In this document: piece after piece, positions 6,113 to 7,474 of the stretch
How the letters are laid out: the number at the start of each line of letters is the position of its first letter
Position numbering within the stretch: position 1 is the first letter of the stretch
Origin: an uncultured Collinsella sp.
Lineage (GTDB): Bacteria > Actinomycetota > Coriobacteriia > Coriobacteriales > Coriobacteriaceae
DNA length: 7,474 nucleotides
Direction of reading: 5' to 3'
NCBI GenBank assembly: GCA_900549215.1
Contig: URNJ01000088.1
Location: 1-7,474, forward strand
Translations under genes and position numbers: made by a program
Notes under the pieces: generated by a model
Told to the model about the DNA's origin: nothing
What the model saw: the letters and a program-made list of their open reading frames with translations, nothing else
Database searches by the model: none

Positions 6113-6167
6113 GGTATAACGCTACTAGTATACCCGCAACGTTTTGCCGTGCCGAACTTTCCGGCAA
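6113..6167 (-). promoter_or_regulatory. lemA promoter with two spaced palindromes in the lemA/tetR divergent region
   Basis: On the minus strand TATACT (plus 6127-6132) is a good -10, with TTCGGC (6151-6156) as a -35 at 18 nt, giving a ~55-nt leader to lemA. Two inverted repeats overlap it: GGTATA (6113-6118) with TATACC (6129-6134), 22 bp in all and covering the -10, and TTGCCG (6144-6149) with CGGCAA (6162-6167), 24 bp in all and covering the -35. The position and form suit a dimeric repressor such as the divergent TetR-type protein, but this is inference. Confidence 0.5.
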
Positions 6168-6276
6168 GCGTTATGTTTTCGGCGGGGTCGGTACCGGGGC
6201 AAAGCGCGCGAGGTACAGGTGTAAGATATGCGACAGATTGACGAGTGTTGTCTTTGCCCTGAGGATGGCGATACCA

Positions 6277-6861
6277 GTGGACCTTCGCATTAAGAAAACC
6301 TACCGCGCCCTGTTCGATGCCTTCACCGAGCTTCTCGAGGAGCATCGTTTTGAGGACCTGACGGTTGCCATGCTGTGCGACCGCGCCATGATTCGCCGCA
6401 CGACGTTCTACAAGCACTTTCGCGACAAGAACGATTACTTTGCCTTTTATATCGATGAGCTTATGTCGGGCTTGCCGCAAAAACAGCCCGATGAGGCCGG
6501 CGCGGTATCTGCCGAGGACGTGCGCGCGCTTCGGCACGCGATTTTGGACGATGCCATGGATTTGATTCTGACGCACGAGCGGCTCATGGATAACATTTTG
6601 GCAAGCAGCATGTCGGGCATGTTGACCAACGTTATTTGCGACCGCATTGCCCGCTCCATCCGCGAGCGTGTGATGAACGTGCTTGCCGAGGATGCCCTGG
6701 CCCCCGTGTCACTCGAGACGACGTCTGAGTTTGTCGCCGGCGGTATTATTCGACTTTTCACGATATGGTGGGAATCGGGCCACGATCTTGAGCGTCGACC
6801 TGAGATGGCCGACGTGGTCGATGCGCTGTTCGAGCGAACCATGACGCCGGTGCATCACTAG
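6277..6861 (+). CDS. TetR/AcrR-family transcriptional regulator
   Basis: A 194-aa one-component regulator: an N-terminal helix-turn-helix DNA-binding domain and an all-helical C-terminal ligand/dimer domain. Residues 5-22 form helix 1, and the motif LTVAMLCDRAMIRRTTFYKHFRDK splits as LTVAMLCDRA (28-37, helix 2) and the recognition region with TTFYKHF (42-48), the typical TetR signature. The C-terminal half (about 80-190) has no signature that names a ligand. Start choice: GTG 6277, with GAGG (6261-6264) 12 nt upstream, gives a normal TetR N-terminus. ATG 6265 (198 aa) is possible but has GAGG directly against it, with no spacing. It is divergent from lemA across ~200 bp holding two palindromes, so lemA and itself are the likely targets. 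It stops 3 nt before the tRNA-Ser gene on the other strand, with no terminator of its own. Confidence 0.88.
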   Translation: MDLRIKKTYRALFDAFTELLEEHRFEDLTVAMLCDRAMIRRTTFYKHFRDKNDYFAFYIDELMSGLPQKQPDEAGAVSAEDVRALRHAILDDAMDLILTHERLMDNILASSMSGMLTNVICDRIARSIRERVMNVLAEDALAPVSLETTSEFVAGGIIRLFTIWWESGHDLERRPEMADVVDALFERTMTPVHH

Positions 6862-6864
6862 AAG

Positions 6865-6954
6865 TGGCGGAGAGAGGGGGATTCGAACCCCCGGAACGCT
6901 CTCGCGCTCAACGGTTTTCAAGACCGCCGCATTCAACCGCTCTGCCATCTCTCC
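6865..6954 (-). tRNA. tRNA-Ser (anticodon UGA)
   Basis: A 90-nt class II tRNA with encoded CCA. On the minus strand, the 7-bp acceptor stem GGAGAGA (6954-6948) pairs with TCTCTCC, followed by discriminator G and CCA (6865-6867). The anticodon stem GCGGT/ACCGT has loop CTTGAAA with anticodon TGA (plus-strand TCA 6918-6920), reading UCA and related Ser codons. The long variable arm is built on GAGCGCGAGAGCGTT, as expected for serine. The T-arm is GGGGG-TTCGAAT-CCCCC. Confidence 0.97.
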
Positions 6955-6999
6955 GTGAGTCGTAATGATAGCATCGTTTTGAATTTGCAACAGGGAAGG
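6955..6999. promoter_or_regulatory. tRNA-Ser promoter (minus) and tadA ribosome binding site (plus)
   Basis: On the minus strand TATCAT (plus 6965-6970) is a likely -10 about 10 nt upstream of the tRNA 5' end. The -35 is weak (CTGTTG at 17 nt). On the plus strand GGGAAGG (6993-6999) lies 6 nt before the tadA ATG. I see no clear plus-strand promoter for tadA in this 51-nt gap. Confidence 0.4.
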
Positions 7000-7005
7000 C
7001 GAACG

Positions 7006-7474
7006 ATGACGATCACCGAAATCGACGAGAAGTTCATGCGCGAGGCGTTGGCGGAGGCTCGCGCCGCCGCTGCGGTGGGCGAGGTACCGATTGGTGCCGT
7101 GGTGGTGCGCGACGGTGAGATCGCCGCGAGGGCGCACAATCGGCGCGAACTCGACCAGGACCCTTCGGCTCATGCCGAGTTTGCGGCCGTGTGCGCCGCT
7201 GCCCAGGCGCTCGGTCGCTGGCGCCTTTCCGACTGTACGGTCTATGTGACGTTGGAACCCTGCTGCATGTGCGCAGGCCTTATGGTTAACGCGCGCGTGG
7301 GGCGCTGCGTGTATGGCGCGAGCGACGCCAAGGCGGGCGCGTTGGGATCCCTATACGATTTGAATGCCGACTCGCGCCTGAATCATCGGTTTAACGTGAC
7401 GGCTGGGGCCTTGGCGGATGAATGCCGTGAGCTGCTGAGTAGCTATTTTGACGGTCTGCGCGGAGCGGGCGGCG
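7006..7474 (+). CDS. tadA: tRNA-specific adenosine deaminase TadA, 3'-truncated by the window edge
   Basis: A zinc-dependent deaminase that converts adenosine-34 (wobble) to inosine, classically in tRNA-Arg(ACG), letting one tRNA read three codons; cytoplasmic. 156 codons are visible, nearly the full usual length, and the frame is still open at the edge. It has the cytidine/deoxycytidylate deaminase fold: VGEVPIGAVVV (24-34), zinc ligand and proton shuttle HAE (His56, Glu58), and the second zinc site PCCMCAG (85-91) with Cys86 and Cys89. The middle residue is Cys where many TadA proteins have Pro (PCPMC). AGALGSLYDL (110-119) matches the conserved substrate-side loop. ATG 7006 has GGGAAGG 6 nt upstream. 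It is divergent from the tRNA-Ser gene. Confidence 0.94.
   Translation, partial: MTITEIDEKFMREALAEARAAAAVGEVPIGAVVVRDGEIAARAHNRRELDQDPSAHAEFAAVCAAAQALGRWRLSDCTVYVTLEPCCMCAGLMVNARVGRCVYGASDAKAGALGSLYDLNADSRLNHRFNVTAGALADECRELLSSYFDGLRGAGG

Noticed and set aside
6865..6954. tRNA-Ser as an integration site for a mobile island
   Set aside because: No integrase gene and no duplicated tRNA 3' end within the window.
7258..7278. PCCMC instead of PCPMC in TadA as a damaged active site
   Set aside because: Both zinc cysteines and HAE are present; the middle position tolerates substitution, so activity is expected.

Overview
The window is about 60% G+C, with strong G/C preference at third codon positions and short intergenic gaps. 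Gene content and style (type-II branched-chain aminotransferase, LemA, DedA, CysE, tadA behind a tRNA-Ser) suggest an anaerobic gut actinobacterium of the Coriobacteriia, most like Collinsella. That assignment rests on sequence style and family resemblance, not on a database match.

Layout from left to right. (1) Positions 1-1926 hold the 3' part of an ABC exporter half-transporter, entered mid-gene. It ends at a hairpin that probably terminates transcription from both sides. (2) cysE (serine O-acetyltransferase) lies on the minus strand, converging on that hairpin. Its promoter region is back-to-back with a plus-strand DedA-family membrane protein gene, and both promoters carry inverted repeats. 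(3) A strong terminator follows the DedA gene. Next come an A+T-rich promoter and a ~150-nt leader, then ilvE (branched-chain aminotransferase). (4) Positions 4953-5513, between the convergent ilvE and lemA genes, hold no convincing gene but are dense in structure: a 125-bp imperfect palindrome, an intrinsic terminator, a ~210-bp MITE-like block with ~25-bp terminal inverted repeats, and the lemA terminator. (5) lemA (minus) is divergent from a TetR-type regulator gene (plus). Their shared intergenic region carries two spaced palindromes. (6) A tRNA-Ser(UGA) gene on the minus strand abuts the tetR 3' end with a 3-nt gap. (7) tadA (tRNA adenosine-34 deaminase) starts on the plus strand and runs off the right edge.

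The genes are mostly single-gene transcription units with housekeeping roles: export, cysteine synthesis, branched-chain amino acid metabolism, membrane maintenance and tRNA decoding. They do not form one pathway. I see no phage, conjugation, CRISPR, toxin-antitoxin or biosynthetic cluster, and no new multi-gene system. The parts most worth a second look are non-coding: the two palindromic elements between ilvE and lemA, the palindromes over the lemA, cysE and DedA promoters, and a small ORF in the ilvE leader that overlaps the ilvE start codon.
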